The notes beneath the pieces were generated by a model that saw nothing but the letters and a program-made list of their open reading frames with translations, was not told where the DNA came from and did not search any database. Below are positions 41,553 through 48,831 of a stretch of 64,000 nt of DNA, piece by piece; position 1 is the first letter of the stretch; every line of letters starts with the position of its first letter. A program made the translations under genes and the position numbers. Source of the DNA: Microbispora oryzae (GTDB lineage Bacteria > Actinomycetota > Actinomycetes > Streptosporangiales > Streptosporangiaceae); the NCBI RefSeq assembly GCF_017896165.1, contig NZ_JAFCNB010000009.1, forward strand, positions 124,001-188,000. Direction: 5' to 3'.

Positions 41553-43610
41553 TCAGGCGGACGTGAGCTGCGCGTCCAGGCGGTAGCCGTCCACGGTGAC
41601 GTAGACCGAGTCGCCGGGCCGCGCGTTGAGCCGCATCAGCACCGGCTGCAGCGAGTCGAAGACGGGCTGCCGGTCGCGCCAGACCAGGACGACGGCGTTG
41701 TCGCCCGGACCCGTCACCGACAGCAGGGTGCCGGGGCGCATGCCGAGCTGGGCGGCGTACCCCTCGGGCACCGCGACCGGCTCGCCCCGCAGGTGGCCGC
41801 TGGTGACGTCGATCCGCTGCCAGCGGCGCGGGTCGGACGCGGGGCTCGAGGACGGCCGGGGGTTCGGCACCAGATGCGGCCGGGGCACGTTTCCCGCCAG
41901 CGCGTTGAGCGCGGCGAGCGCGGTGGCCGCGTCGGGTCCGTTGTTGGCCTGCGACGGTATCGGGACGCCACCGCGGTGCTGGTTGTGCCCGTTCGCCCCG
42001 GGCGTGCGGCGCGGCAGCAGGGCGGGCGGCACGGCGGGCGGCGGCGGAACGCCCGGTCCCTCGCGGTGCGGCAGCGGGCCGGGGGCGGCGGGCTCGCTCT
42101 CGCGCATCGAGTCCAGCCACGCCGTGGCGGAGTGCGCCCGGATGCCGAGCTGCCCGAGCAACTCGATCACGTCCGCGTCGGCCGGCCTGCCCGCCAGGAG
42201 CTGCCGTGTCTTCTCGCGCAGGCCCGCGAGGTCGCCCACCACGAGCCAGCCGTCCTGCAGGCGGCGGTCGGGCATGAGCGTGACGAGCACGCGCCACAGC
42301 GGCGTGCCGAGCGCGGGCACCTCGATCGGGTGGGACGGGTCGGCCGCGATGAGCTGCTCCTGGGTGGCCGCCGCGCCGAGCCACTCGGTGAGGCCGAACA
42401 GGTGTCCGGTGAGCGGGGCGGAGTCGGCCGAGCGCAGCCAGAGCAGGACGCGCTCCTCGGCGGCCCGCTGGGCCTGCGAGAGGGCGTCGCGGTCGACGTT
42501 CAGGCGGTGGGCGAGCGTGCGGAGGCTCAGCGGCTCGGCGGCGAACAGCCGTTCGGCCGCGACGGCCCGGGCGAGCGGATCCCAGCCGCGGAACAGCCCC
42601 TCCACGACCGAGACCATCGGATGCTCGGCGGGGTTGGGGGCCGGAGGCGGCGCGGAGACGGCCGGCGTGGACCCGGTCGTGGGCCCAGCCGAGGGCCCAG
42701 CCGAGGGCCCAGCAGAGGGCACGGCTGCGGGCGGCTGCTGGGCCGCCGCGGGCGCGGCCTGCGGCGAGCCCGGCGCCTGAGGGGGCATCGGGACCTGCCC
42801 GGGCGCCGTCGCCTGCGGGTGCGTCGTCTGCGGAGACACCGTGGTCTGCGGAGGCACAGGGGCATGCGGAGGCGCAGGGGCCTGAGGAGGCACGGAGACT
42901 GGGGCTTGCCCGGGGACTCGCGGAGGCGCGGGGGCCTGGGGCGGCACCGGGGTGGCCTGCGACGCGGCCGGCGCGGGTGAGGGGAGGGGCGCCTGCGGCG
43001 CGGCCGGAGGCGCGCCCGCCGCGGCCGCCTGCCGCCGGCCGTTAACGGCGGGACCGCCCGGCGCCGCCGGAGGAGCCTGAGTGGCCGCCGCGGCCTGTCC
43101 GGAGGCCTGTGTGACGGCGGCCGGGGACGCGCCGGGCGCCGTCTGCCGGCCGAGGCCGAGGGTGTCGAAGATCTCTCGGAAGATCGTGGTCAGCAGCAGT
43201 TCGGGGGCGGCGGGCGCGGTGGGCGACTGCAGGTCGAGCGGGGTCAGCCGGCGCAGCCGGTACCAGCCGCCCAGGTGGTTGACGAGAGTGCGGGCCGGTT
43301 CGGGCCACCCCGGCAGGGCAGGGTCGAGGGCGTGCACCTGGAGGGCGGGCAGGAGGTCGGTGAGGGGCAGGTGATCCCAGCGGCCCATCGCGAGCCGCGC
43401 CAGCCGCTCACACAGCCAGTCGACCCCGGTCGCGTCCGCGGCCCGCCGGATGGTGACCGACGCCCACCATCCTCCGGGCAGGCGGGGGTCGGCCAGCGTC
43501 TCGGCCACCTGCTGAGGACGGCTCCAGCGCAGGGCAGGCACCAGGTCGCTCAGGCAGAGCTTCGAATCGGCGTCCATTGGTATGACCGCACCCTCTCCAG
43601 AGTGACGCAT
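41553..43610 (-). CDS. Proline-rich protein with sigma-4-like helix-turn-helix region, unknown function
   Basis: About 685 residues. A folded N-terminal part (LCLSDLVPALRWSRPQQVAETLADPRLPGGWW), a 150-residue Pro/Ala/Gln linker with PQAPAPP-like repeats and an SAGPSAGPSAGP tract (12-bp repeats), a middle domain LFRGWDPLARAVAAERLFAAEPLSLRTLAHRLNVDRDALSQAQRAAEERVLLWL that resembles the region 4 helix-turn-helix of sigma factors and related RNA polymerase-associated proteins, and a C-terminal domain (HLRGEPVAVPEGYAAQLGMRPGTLLSVTG) that I do not recognise. No catalytic motif. Start uncertain: ATG 43610 or ATG 43577 (MDADSKL). A cytoplasmic DNA- or polymerase-linked role is inference. Confidence 0.65.
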   Translation of the reverse strand: MRHSGEGAVIPMDADSKLCLSDLVPALRWSRPQQVAETLADPRLPGGWWASVTIRRAADATGVDWLCERLARLAMGRWDHLPLTDLLPALQVHALDPALPGWPEPARTLVNHLGGWYRLRRLTPLDLQSPTAPAAPELLLTTIFREIFDTLGLGRQTAPGASPAAVTQASGQAAAATQAPPAAPGGPAVNGRRQAAAAGAPPAAPQAPLPSPAPAASQATPVPPQAPAPPRVPGQAPVSVPPQAPAPPHAPVPPQTTVSPQTTHPQATAPGQVPMPPQAPGSPQAAPAAAQQPPAAVPSAGPSAGPSAGPTTGSTPAVSAPPPAPNPAEHPMVSVVEGLFRGWDPLARAVAAERLFAAEPLSLRTLAHRLNVDRDALSQAQRAAEERVLLWLRSADSAPLTGHLFGLTEWLGAAATQEQLIAADPSHPIEVPALGTPLWRVLVTLMPDRRLQDGWLVVGDLAGLREKTRQLLAGRPADADVIELLGQLGIRAHSATAWLDSMRESEPAAPGPLPHREGPGVPPPPAVPPALLPRRTPGANGHNQHRGGVPIPSQANNGPDAATALAALNALAGNVPRPHLVPNPRPSSSPASDPRRWQRIDVTSGHLRGEPVAVPEGYAAQLGMRPGTLLSVTGPGDNAVVLVWRDRQPVFDSLQPVLMRLNARPGDSVYVTVDGYRLDAQLTSA

Positions 43611-43652
43611 GTTGCTAATGGTGCAGCTTACGCCGGAAACCAGCAATTGGTG

Positions 43653-44636
43653 TCAATAGGGTAAAGCTCCCAAGGTGGGGCGGCCACCCACCTGCGCGAC
43701 CGCCGCGGAACCCGCCTCGCAGCCTCTGCGCAGGGCCTCCCGCGGCCCGATTCCGGCCAGCGAACCGGCCAGGAATCCGGCGGCGAACGCGTCTCCCGCG
43801 CCCGTCGAGTCCACCACCGAGGCGGCGGCCGGCGGGGCCGCTGTGGCGACTATACGGCCACCGCGGGCGAGCAGCGCCCCATCCGGCCCGAGCTTCACGA
43901 CCGCCGTGCCGTAACGGGCGCTGAGGACTTCCGCGGCGGCCCGCGGGTCCGTCTCGCCGGACAGCAGCAGCGCCTCCTCCAGGTTGGGGATCACGGTCCG
44001 CCCGGGGGCCGCGGTCATGGGAGGCGCGGGCACGGCGGGCGCGGTCATGGGGGGTGCGGTCGTCAGGGGGGCGGTCTCGGCGAGGAAGCGGTCGGGGCCG
44101 AACTCGCGCAGGAACCCCGCCGACGCCGGATCCACGCTGACCGCCACGCCGCGCTCGGCCGCCTGCCGCATGGCCAGGCGGGCCAGCTCCAGGCCCGGCG
44201 GCGCGAACAGGATGTAGCCGGACAGATGAAGGCGGGCGACCCCGTCGAGCAGGGACGGGTTCCAATCGGCCGGGCCGATGCGCCCGCCCGCTCCCCGGTT
44301 GGTGAGCATGGACCGCTCCCCGGAGCCGTCCACCATGGCGATGACGATCGCGGTGGGCAGCTCCGGGTCGATCCGCACGTGTGGCCGCACCCCGGCCCGC
44401 GCCAGCTCGTTCACGTGCCACTCGCCGGTGTCGTATCCCGCCCGGCCGAGGAAGCGGGTGTCGGCGCCGAGGTGGGCGGCCCAGGAGGCGGTGTTCGCCC
44501 CCGAGCCCCCCGGGCGCAGCGAGATCTCGGCGTGCGTGTCTGTCCCGGTGGCAACTGGCCGCCGGTGCAGCGCCACGACGTCGGTGACCACGTCGCCGAT
44601 CACCAGCAGGCCCGTCGCGGGCGTGCGTGCCGGCAC
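43653..44636 (-). CDS. PfkB family carbohydrate kinase, probably pseudouridine kinase
   Basis: 327 residues. Ribokinase fold: LRPGGSGANTASWAAHLGADTRFLGRAG (PfkB signature 1), anion hole and catalytic Asp in VVDSTGAGDAFAAGFLAGSLAG. It starts immediately after the psuG stop codon (GTG 44636), and PsuK/PsuG pairs degrade pseudouridine: the kinase makes pseudouridine 5'-phosphate, which PsuG cleaves. Unusual: before the conserved PNLEEALLLSGE segment there is a 25-residue insert (TTAPPMTAPAVPAPPMTAAP) encoded by a 15-bp tandem array. The insert lies on a surface loop and may not affect activity. Confidence 0.87.
   Translation of the reverse strand: MPARTPATGLLVIGDVVTDVVALHRRPVATGTDTHAEISLRPGGSGANTASWAAHLGADTRFLGRAGYDTGEWHVNELARAGVRPHVRIDPELPTAIVIAMVDGSGERSMLTNRGAGGRIGPADWNPSLLDGVARLHLSGYILFAPPGLELARLAMRQAAERGVAVSVDPASAGFLREFGPDRFLAETAPLTTAPPMTAPAVPAPPMTAAPGRTVIPNLEEALLLSGETDPRAAAEVLSARYGTAVVKLGPDGALLARGGRIVATAAPPAAASVVDSTGAGDAFAAGFLAGSLAGIGPREALRRGCEAGSAAVAQVGGRPTLGALPY
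44011..44085 (-). repeat. Five 15-bp units inside the PfkB kinase gene
   Basis: Plus-strand units GCGGTCATGGGAGGC (44011), GCGGGCACGGCGGGC (44026), GCGGTCATGGGGGGT (44041), GCGGTCGTCAGGGGG (44056), GCGGTCTCGGCGAGG (44071). In frame on the minus strand, giving APPMTA-type pentads absent from other family members. Confidence 0.85.
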
Positions 44637-45542
44637 CTAGTCTCGCCCGGCCCAGGCCACGGCGATCTCCGCGGCCAGGCCCACGTTGCCGCGTACGGCG
44701 GTCAGGTTGGCCTCCAGCGAGGCGCCCCCGGTGCCGTTCACCAGATAGTCCAGCAGGAACGGCGTGATGGCCTGCCCGGTGACCCCCTTCTCTTCGGCGG
44801 CCCGCAGTCCCTCGGCCAGGACGCGGTCGTGCAGGGCCGGGTCGAGCTGCCGGTCGAGCGGGACGGGGTTGGCCACGATCAGGGCGGAGTCGAGGCCGCC
44901 GAGCTCGTCCTGCGCCCGCATGATGCCGGCCGCCTCCGCCGGCGTCTCGATCCGCCAGTCGATCGGCTCACCCGAGGTGTGCAGGTAGAACCCGGGGAAC
45001 TCGCCGGTCCGGTAGCCGACCACGGTGACCTGCCGGGTCTCCAGGCGCTGCAGGGTGGCCGGCACGTCCAGGATGGACTTGACCCCCGCGCACACCACCG
45101 TGATCCGGGTACGGCTCAACGTGTCGATGTCGGCGGACTCGTCCTGTACCTGGGTGTAGCCCCGGTGCACGCCGCCGAGGCCGCCCGTGCCGAACACGCG
45201 AACGCCCGCCCGCGCGGCGATGAAGGAGGTCGCCGAGACGGTGGTGGCGCCGCTCGCGCGCAGCCCGGCCGCCGGGGCGAGGTCGCGGAAGCCCAGCTTG
45301 CGCAGGCCCGGCTCGGTCGCGATCCGCTCCAGCTGGTCCGCGCCGAGGCCCACGTGGGGCACGCCGTCCAGGACCGCGATCGTGGCCGGCACGGCCCCGC
45401 CGCGGCGGACGACGTCCTCCAGCTCCCGGGCGACCTGGAGGTTGCGCGGCTGGGGCAGCCCGTGGGAGATGATGGTCGACTCCAGGGCCACGACCGGCCG
45501 CCCCGCGGCCAGAGCCTCGGCGACCTCGTCGGATACGTGCAT
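44637..45542 (-). CDS. psuG: Pseudouridine-5'-phosphate glycosidase
   Basis: 301 residues. Splits pseudouridine 5'-phosphate into uracil and ribose 5-phosphate. Characteristic segments: VALESTIISHGLPQPRNLQVARELE, ATIAVLDGVPHVGL, VSATSFIAARAGVRVFGTGGLGGVHRG, VVCAGVKSILDVPATLQRLETRQVTVVGY and TPFLLDYLVNGTGGASLEANL. It contains the conserved Lys in KSILD and Asp/Glu metal residues. ATG 45542 has AGGAGAG 3 bases upstream; the long frame above it is antisense to the next gene. Operon with the PfkB kinase. Confidence 0.95.
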   Translation of the reverse strand: MHVSDEVAEALAAGRPVVALESTIISHGLPQPRNLQVARELEDVVRRGGAVPATIAVLDGVPHVGLGADQLERIATEPGLRKLGFRDLAPAAGLRASGATTVSATSFIAARAGVRVFGTGGLGGVHRGYTQVQDESADIDTLSRTRITVVCAGVKSILDVPATLQRLETRQVTVVGYRTGEFPGFYLHTSGEPIDWRIETPAEAAGIMRAQDELGGLDSALIVANPVPLDRQLDPALHDRVLAEGLRAAEEKGVTGQAITPFLLDYLVNGTGGASLEANLTAVRGNVGLAAEIAVAWAGRD

Positions 45543-45559
45543 GTCTCTCCTGCTCATGG

Positions 45560-45590
45560 TTGACGAAATATGTCGGCTTCGGGATATTGT
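45560..45590 (+). promoter_or_regulatory. Strong promoter TTGACG-N17-GATATT upstream of the oxidoreductase
   Basis: TTGACG at 45560-45565 and GATATT at 45583-45588 with a 17-bp spacer; alternatively TATTGT (45585-45590), 7 bases before ATG 45598. It is divergent from psuG. Confidence 0.6.
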
Positions 45591-45597
45591 GCCGGGC

Positions 45598-45660
45598 ATG
45601 GCAGCGTTTGAGGCTCTTGAGGGTCTCCGACCGGATCCCCACTGGCAGACCGGCCTCTGA
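45598..45660 (+). CDS. Candidate 20-residue leaderless upstream ORF
   Basis: ATG AAC-type open frame encoding 20 residues that begin MAAFEALEGLRPD and end HWQTGL, stop TGA 45658-45660. It begins 7 bases after TATTGT, the spacing of a leaderless mRNA, and precedes the oxidoreductase gene by 59 bases, in another frame. It could be a regulatory leader peptide or a small protein. No homology known to me; the assignment rests only on promoter spacing. Confidence 0.4.
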   Translation: MAAFEALEGLRPDPHWQTGL

Positions 45661-45719
45661 CGGCCCCGGCCCCGGCCGGGCCTCCGTCGCCGTCCTCGCA
45701 GATCTTCCGGGAGACCCCC

Positions 45720-47327
45720 ATGCCGCGGTCGCACTACGACGCCGTCATCGCCGGTGGAGGTCACAACGGTCTCGTGGCCGCCGCCTATCTGGCCCGCGCG
45801 GGGCGGAGCGTGCTCGTGCTCGAACGGCTCGGCCATGTCGGCGGTCTCGCCGTGTCGGCCCGGCCCTTCCCGGGGGTGGACGCCCGCCTTTCGCGTTACT
45901 CCTACCTCGTCAGCCTGCTGCCCACCGCGATCGTCGAGGATCTCGGCCTCGGGCTCGACCTGCGCCGCCGCCGCTTCGCCTCGTACACGCCGGTGGGCCG
46001 CACCGGTCTGCTGGTCGACAGCGGCGACGCCGCGCGCACGGCCGCGTCCTTCGCCTCGGTCACCGGCGGTTCCGGCGACCTGACGGCCTGGCGGCGGTTC
46101 TACGGCGCCGTCGCACGGGTGGCCCGGGCGGTCGCGCCCACCCTGCTCGGCCCCCTCCCGGGCCGCGCGGCCCTGCGCGAGGCCGTCGGCGACGACGAGA
46201 CGTGGCGCGACCTGTTCGAACGGCCCATCGGGGAGGTCGTCGCCGAGCGGTTCGCCGACGACACCGTCCGCGGGGTGGTCCTCACGGACGCCCTCATCGG
46301 CACGTTCGCCGACCCGGACACGGACCTCCTGGCCAACCGGTGCTTCCTCTACCACGTGATCGGTGACGGCACCGGCGACTGGCGGGTGCCGGTGGGCGGC
46401 ATGGGGGTGGTGACCGACCGGCTCGCCGGGGCCGCCCGCGCGGCCGGCGCGGAGATCGTCACCGGGGCCGAGGTGCTGGCGGTCGACCCGGACTCCGGGG
46501 AGGTCACGTTCCGCGTGACCGGCGGGCCCGAGGGCGGGGAAGGGCAGGGCGGCGAGCACACCGTGACCGGCCGCCGGGTGCTGGCGAACGTGCCGCCCGC
46601 CGTGCTGGCCCGCCTGCTCGGCCGGGAGCCCGGCCCTGGGGACGGGAGCAGCGACGGAATCGGCGACGGGACCGCTCCCGAGGGCGCCCAACTGAAGATC
46701 AACATGGTGCTGTCGCGGCTGCCGAGGCTCCGGGACCCGTCGGTCGGCCCGGCGGAGGCGTTCAGCGGCACGTTCCACATCAACGAGGGCCGCGACGCCC
46801 TCGCCATGGCGTACGCCCAGGCGGCCGCGGGCCGGATCCCCGGCGTGCCGCCCGCCGAGGTCTACTGTCACTCGCTCACCGATCCCTCGATCCTCGGCCC
46901 CGGGTTGCGCGGGTCGGGGGCGCACACGATGACGCTGTTCGGCCTGCACATGCCGGCCCGGCTCTTCCGCGATCCCGGCACCGGGGCGGAGGCGAGGCGG
47001 GAGGCGCTGCGCCGCACCCTGGCCTCGCTCGACGCCGTGCTCGCCGAGCCGATCGAGGACTGCCTGCTCCGCACGCCGGAAGGCGAGCCCTGCCTGGAGG
47101 TGAAGACGCCGGTCGACCTCGAACGCGAGGCTGGGCTGCCCGGCGGTCACATCTTCCACCGCGACCTGTCCTGGCCGTACGCCGAGCCGGGCGACCACGG
47201 ACCCTGGGGTGTGGAGACGGCGTACGAGCGGCTGCTGCTGTGCGGGGCGGGCGCCCGGCGGGGCGGCGGGGTGAGCGGCATTCCCGGGCACAACGCGGCG
47301 ATGGCCGTCCTCCGCCGCACGCCGTAG
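45720..47327 (+). CDS. FAD-dependent phytoene desaturase-like oxidoreductase (PYROXD2/CrtI family)
   Basis: 535 residues. N-terminal dinucleotide-binding motif DAVIAGGGHNGLVAAAYLARAGRSVLVLER and FAD C-terminal motif GGGVSGIPGHNAAMAVL. Overall like PYROXD2-type members rather than true carotenoid desaturases. No crt gene is nearby, so the substrate is unknown. A Gly/Asp-rich loop (GPGDGSSDGIGDG) is inserted in the middle. ATG 45720 is 6 bases after CGGGAGAC. Convergent with the small gene at 47337, 9 bases apart. Confidence 0.88.
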   Translation: MPRSHYDAVIAGGGHNGLVAAAYLARAGRSVLVLERLGHVGGLAVSARPFPGVDARLSRYSYLVSLLPTAIVEDLGLGLDLRRRRFASYTPVGRTGLLVDSGDAARTAASFASVTGGSGDLTAWRRFYGAVARVARAVAPTLLGPLPGRAALREAVGDDETWRDLFERPIGEVVAERFADDTVRGVVLTDALIGTFADPDTDLLANRCFLYHVIGDGTGDWRVPVGGMGVVTDRLAGAARAAGAEIVTGAEVLAVDPDSGEVTFRVTGGPEGGEGQGGEHTVTGRRVLANVPPAVLARLLGREPGPGDGSSDGIGDGTAPEGAQLKINMVLSRLPRLRDPSVGPAEAFSGTFHINEGRDALAMAYAQAAAGRIPGVPPAEVYCHSLTDPSILGPGLRGSGAHTMTLFGLHMPARLFRDPGTGAEARREALRRTLASLDAVLAEPIEDCLLRTPEGEPCLEVKTPVDLEREAGLPGGHIFHRDLSWPYAEPGDHGPWGVETAYERLLLCGAGARRGGGVSGIPGHNAAMAVLRRTP

Positions 47328-47336
47328 GGCGGCGGG

Positions 47337-47594
47337 TCAGGCGGGGAGCGCGGCCATGAGGTAGGCCAGCCGGGCCGCGGCGTCCCTGACGTTGTCGACG
47401 GTGCCGAGGCGGTAGCCCCACGAGGTGATGAAGGCACCCTCGTCGGAGCAGGTGACGGTCTCGCAGAGGGTCTCGCTGAAACGGTTGCGCACCCGGACGA
47501 GGGGCGGGGACGCGCCCACGACCCGCACGGACAAGTCGATGTGCAGACGGGCGGCGGAGGCGAACTCCTGGATGCCGGCGAGCACGTCGATCAA
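47337..47594 (-). CDS. Small protein beside DUF5753 regulator, unknown function
   Basis: 85 residues, no recognised domain: LIDVLAGIQEFASAARL, then HIDLSVRVVGASPPLVRVRNRF and a conserved-looking SDEGAFITSWGYRLG. The start is decided by the ribosome binding site: AGGAGGTGA is followed 5-7 bases later by TTG 47594, whereas the GTG at 47603 lies inside the Shine-Dalgarno. The CTCCT/AGGAG arms just upstream can pair and hide the ribosome binding site. It follows the XRE/DUF5753 gene on the same strand, a place often taken by small partner genes such as DUF397. Confidence 0.65.
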   Translation of the reverse strand: MIDVLAGIQEFASAARLHIDLSVRVVGASPPLVRVRNRFSETLCETVTCSDEGAFITSWGYRLGTVDNVRDAAARLAYLMAALPA

Positions 47595-47662
47595 TCCCGT
47601 CACCTCCTGTCGAGGAGACAGAATTGCATGCCGGACGATCTCAGTTCAAGCAATTGCCCCAA

Positions 47663-48514
47663 TCATGGTCGTGATTGTCGAGCGTAGTCGTCGAGGGCGC
47701 CGACGATGAGGGTCCTCGCGGTGTCGCCGAAGACCGCGGCCTCGTAGTACTCCTCGAACGCCTGGGCGTAGTAGGCGACGTCCTCCGCCTCGCGTAATAC
47801 CAGGTCACGGGTCCTGGTCGGCACCCCCACGAGCGTGTCGTTGTAGATGTAGAAGGCGTGCATCGGAGCGCCGGGAAGCGCAGCCTCGAACGGCACCACC
47901 CCGAACTCCACGTTGGGCAGCGTGGTGACGGCGATCAGCCGGTCGAGCTGGCCGCGCATCACCTCCGGGGGCGCGAGCCGGTAGTGCAGCACCGCCTCAG
48001 GGACGACGAAGCGGAACCGGCGGCCCGGGTCGTACAGGATCTCCTGGCGTTGCATCCGCACCCGGATCGCGGCGTCGACGTCCTCGGTGACCTCGTGGAG
48101 CCGCCGGACCTTGCTGAAGATGTGCCGCGCGTACTCGGCCGTCTGCAGCAGGCCGATCACCAGGCCGGGCTCGAAGACCCGGAACACGCGGGTGCGCGCC
48201 TCGATGTCGCGGACGTCCTCCTGTAGCGCGGCGAGCCCCGTCCGGTGCCGCTGCCGCCAGGAGTCCTGCCGCTCCACCAGGGCGAGGGCCTGCCGGATCA
48301 GGTCGTCGATGGCGTCCGGCCCGGCGGCCACGGCCTGGCCCCACGCGACCACGTCGTCCTCGGTCGCGGTCTGCCGGGCGTTCTCGATGCGGGAGACCTT
48401 CGAGGGCTGCCAGCGCAGGCGTTCGGCCAGGTCCTTGCCGGACAGGTGGGCGCTCTCCCGCAGGTGGCGAAGCTGCGCACCGAGGTCGATGCGGGCCTGC
48501 TGGAAACCGCTCAC
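47663..48514 (-). CDS. XRE-family helix-turn-helix regulator with DUF5753
   Basis: 283 residues. HTH LGAQLRHLRESAHLSGKDLAERLRWQPSKVSRIENARQT, then the DUF5753 domain (FEPGLVIGLLQTAEYARHI, RVRMQRQEILYDP, VPEAVLHYRL, GVVPFEAALPGAPMHAFYIY). A very common actinobacterial regulator type (BldB/WhiJ-associated systems). GTG 48514 chosen because GGAGG lies 5 bases upstream. It has small genes on both sides (47337 and 48581), the usual triad arrangement, though neither is the standard DUF397. Confidence 0.93.
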   Translation of the reverse strand: MSGFQQARIDLGAQLRHLRESAHLSGKDLAERLRWQPSKVSRIENARQTATEDDVVAWGQAVAAGPDAIDDLIRQALALVERQDSWRQRHRTGLAALQEDVRDIEARTRVFRVFEPGLVIGLLQTAEYARHIFSKVRRLHEVTEDVDAAIRVRMQRQEILYDPGRRFRFVVPEAVLHYRLAPPEVMRGQLDRLIAVTTLPNVEFGVVPFEAALPGAPMHAFYIYNDTLVGVPTRTRDLVLREAEDVAYYAQAFEEYYEAAVFGDTARTLIVGALDDYARQSRP

Positions 48515-48580
48515 TCCCACCTCCGCCCTGGTGCCGACCAAGCTAGACCTCACTTGCCGGATCAGGCCATAGGGAGGTCC

Positions 48581-48796
48581 CTAATCGTGATCAACGATCA
48601 CACGGCGCGCGATCTCCGCCAGGAGCTCCCTTGGGACCTCCACCGCGGTCTCTCCGTCGAGCACGTGCCTGAGGTCGCCGAGGGCCTGCCGGTCGACGAC
48701 CTCCAGGCCCTGCACGACGATCGTGCCACGGTCCGTCTCGTACAGGGAGGGGCAGGCCCCCGCCTCGGACGTGGAGCCAAGAAAGCGCAATCGCAT
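48581..48796 (-). CDS. Small conserved actinobacterial protein of regulator locus
   Basis: 71 residues, MRLRFLGSTSEAG then CPSLYETDRGTIVVQGLEV, DRQALGDLRHVL and AVEVPRELLAEI. Short proteins with the LYxTDRGTxxVQGxxV and VEVPRxLL pattern commonly stand beside XRE/DUF5753 genes in actinobacteria; the function is unknown. GGGGAGAG lies 4 bases before ATG 48796. Same strand as the regulator, 66 bases before it. Confidence 0.78.
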   Translation of the reverse strand: MRLRFLGSTSEAGACPSLYETDRGTIVVQGLEVVDRQALGDLRHVLDGETAVEVPRELLAEIARRVIVDHD

Positions 48797-48831
48797 GGGT
48801 CTCTCCCCTTTTACCGCAATTGCGCGCAATC

